Positions 5,286-6,689 of a stretch of 6,689 nucleotides of DNA are shown here, one piece after another. The position numbers were made by a program, and so were the translations under genes. Every line of letters starts with the position of its first letter. Position 1 is the first letter of the stretch. Location of the stretch: the NCBI GenBank assembly GCA_035504175.1, contig DATJSJ010000251.1, positions 1-6,689 of the forward strand. Reading direction: 5' to 3'. The notes beneath the pieces are model-generated. The model saw only the letters and a program-made list of their open reading frames with translations. It was not told the origin of the DNA and ran no database searches. This DNA is from DATJSJ01 sp035504175 (GTDB lineage: Bacteria; Pseudomonadota; Alphaproteobacteria; Acetobacterales; Acetobacteraceae).

Positions 5286-6689
5286 AGCGCTTCGGCCGTC
5301 GCCGGCGTGCGGTGCACCGGCCGTTCGGGCGTGGGCGGCGGGGGAGTCGCAAGCCCGAGATCGTGCGCCAGCAGCCGCGCGGTGATCCGCGCGGACTCGA
5401 ATATCACCGGCAGGCCGCTGCCGGGATGCGTGCCGCCGCCGACCAGGTACACGCCGTCGAGATCCTCGAACCGGTTGTGCGGGCGGAAATACAGCATCTG
5501 CCGCAGCGAATGCGCCAGGTTGAAGGTTGCCCCGCGATGCACCGCCATTTCCTGCTCCCAGCCGGTGGGCGTCAGGATCTTCTCGAAGCGGATGCGCCGC
5601 TCGAGGTCGGTGATGCCGAGCAGCGCCAGACGCCGCAACGTCACCTCGCGGTAGCGCGCCTGCTCCGATGTCCAGTCGAGGCCGGCGCCGCGCCGGTTGC
5701 CGACCGGGACGAGGACGTAAAGCGTGGAATGACCGGGCGGCGCCAGTGACGGATCGGTGAGGCAGGCGTTCTGGACGTAGAGCGAGGGTGCGGCGGGCAG
5801 CACCCGTCCCGCCTCGATCTCGGCGACGTTGCGGCGATAATCGCGGGCCAGCAGGATGGTGTGATGCGCGAGACCGTCGATCCGGCCCTCGATGCCGAGA
5901 TACATCATGAAGGTCGAGCAGGAGAACTGCCTGCCGGCGAGCCGCCGGTCGGTCCAGCGCCGGCGCAGCCGGTCCGGCACCAGGCGCGTCATTGCGTGCG
6001 CGAAATCGGCGTTGATCACCACCGCGTCGAAGCGTTGCGTGCCGGCGCGGGTGCGCAGCCCGACGGCACGGCGGCCCTGGAACAGCATCTCCTCGACCGG
6101 CTCGCCAAGCCTGATCTCGGCGCCGAGCTCGCCCGCGACGCGCGCCATCGCCGCCATCACGGCTCCGCAACCGCCGCGCGGATGCCAGACGCCGAATTCG
6201 TGTTCCATGTAGGCGAGGATGGTGAACAGGCTGGGGCAGCGCATCGGCGACATGCCGAGGTATTTGGTCTGGAAGGAAAAGGCGAGCCGGATGCGTGGGT
6301 CGCGGAAATACGCAGCGAGATCGCGATCGACCGAGCGGTGCGGGCGCATCAGCCGCAGCGCCTGGCGGACCGGTGCGCGCCCATAGTCGCGCAGCCGGTC
6401 GAAAGGCTGTTCCAGCACCGGGCGGAAGGCGGCGAGCTTGGCGCGGTTGTCGGCGAGATAGCGCGGGATCGTGGCGGCATCATCCGGCGCGAGCCGCGCC
6501 ACCTCCGCCATCAGCCGCGCCGTGTCACTGCATGCCCGCAGCCGGCCACCCGCCTCGAACACCAGCTCGTAGTGCGGATCGAGCCGCAGCAGCGTCACCT
6601 CGTCGGCGAGGCGGCGGCCGCAGGACGCGAAGATCTCCGCCAGCACGCGCGGATAGAGGAAGAAGGTCGGGCCGATATCGAAGCGGAAC
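5282..6689 (-). CDS. CrtI/CrtN-family carotenoid desaturase, N-terminus cut by window edge
   Basis: The visible 468 residues start inside the family block FRFDIGPTFF. By alignment with the neighbour paralogue, about 50 residues holding the GxGxxG dinucleotide-binding motif lie beyond the right edge. Clear CrtI-family landmarks follow, numbered from the first visible residue: EFGVWHPRGGCGAVMAAM (164-181), VVINADFAHAM (223-233), SCSTFMMYLGIEG (256-268), SLYVQNACLTDPSLAPPGHS (302-321), TLYVLVPVGN (322-331), then YLVGGGTHPGSGLPV (414-428). The protein ends with a proline-rich tail (about 447-468). It should be a membrane-associated FAD enzyme that inserts double bonds into a linear carotene. The FDIGPTFFLYP block reminds me of CrtN-type (C30, diapophytoene or squalene-derived) desaturases, but phytoene (C40) desaturase cannot be excluded. 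It is the first visible gene of a five-gene overlapping run; the operon may begin further upstream, outside the window. Confidence 0.9.
   Translation of the reverse strand, partial: FRFDIGPTFFLYPRVLAEIFASCGRRLADEVTLLRLDPHYELVFEAGGRLRACSDTARLMAEVARLAPDDAATIPRYLADNRAKLAAFRPVLEQPFDRLRDYGRAPVRQALRLMRPHRSVDRDLAAYFRDPRIRLAFSFQTKYLGMSPMRCPSLFTILAYMEHEFGVWHPRGGCGAVMAAMARVAGELGAEIRLGEPVEEMLFQGRRAVGLRTRAGTQRFDAVVINADFAHAMTRLVPDRLRRRWTDRRLAGRQFSCSTFMMYLGIEGRIDGLAHHTILLARDYRRNVAEIEAGRVLPAAPSLYVQNACLTDPSLAPPGHSTLYVLVPVGNRRGAGLDWTSEQARYREVTLRRLALLGITDLERRIRFEKILTPTGWEQEMAVHRGATFNLAHSLRQMLYFRPHNRFEDLDGVYLVGGGTHPGSGLPVIFESARITARLLAHDLGLATPPPPTPERPVHRTPATAEAL

Noticed and set aside
3855..5654. Plus-strand open frame of 599 codons antisense to both carotenoid oxidoreductases
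   Set aside because: Composition shadow of high-GC coding DNA: Ala/Arg/Glu/His-rich, no recognisable domain, spanning the junction of two well-supported genes on the other strand.
5286..6170. N-terminal extension of the second CrtI paralogue, giving 803 residues
   Set aside because: The extra part is antiphase to the upstream CrtI gene and has no domain. The dinucleotide-binding strand starts right after the GTG at 5285.

Overview
The window is high-GC DNA, very probably from an alphaproteobacterium. Rhodospirillales/Acetobacteraceae or a Methylobacterium-like relative would fit, on the basis of codon bias, the carotenoid gene set and an AT-rich GGTTCTTTT hairpin at the left edge. This placement is an inference; no rRNA or other phylogenetic marker is present.

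Left part, plus strand (96-1377): a two-gene unit of an ArsR-family repressor and a protein made of two fused AHSA1/SRPBCC (START-like) domains. The genes overlap by 17 bases. Upstream of them (1-95) there is only the hairpin and a weak candidate promoter.

Right part, minus strand (6689 down to 1423): a five-gene run, read from the right edge, that looks like a late carotenoid (xanthophyll) pathway. The order is a CrtI/CrtN-type FAD carotenoid desaturase (N-terminus cut by the window edge), a second CrtI/CrtP-type FAD oxidoreductase, a PlsC/LPLAT-type acyltransferase, a membrane-anchored family 2 glycosyltransferase, and a small exported DUF2141 protein. Every junction is an overlap of 4 to 8 bases (GTGA, GTGCCTGA, ATGGTGA, ATGA), so translation is probably coupled along the operon. 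Together the enzymes could desaturate and oxidise a linear carotene, glycosylate it and acylate the sugar, giving a membrane-embedded acyl-glycosyl carotenoid of the staphyloxanthin or diapolycopenedioate-ester kind. The carotene backbone synthase and any aldehyde dehydrogenase are not in the window, so C30 versus C40 chemistry cannot be settled here.

The two transcription units converge at 1378-1422, where a GC-rich hairpin lies against the DUF2141 stop codon. Many long open frames antisense to the carotenoid genes are composition shadows and are not annotated. I see no RNA genes, CRISPR array, insertion sequence or phage element. The least ordinary points are the complete overlap chain, the coupled DUF2141 gene with an EF-hand-like loop, and the double SRPBCC fusion.
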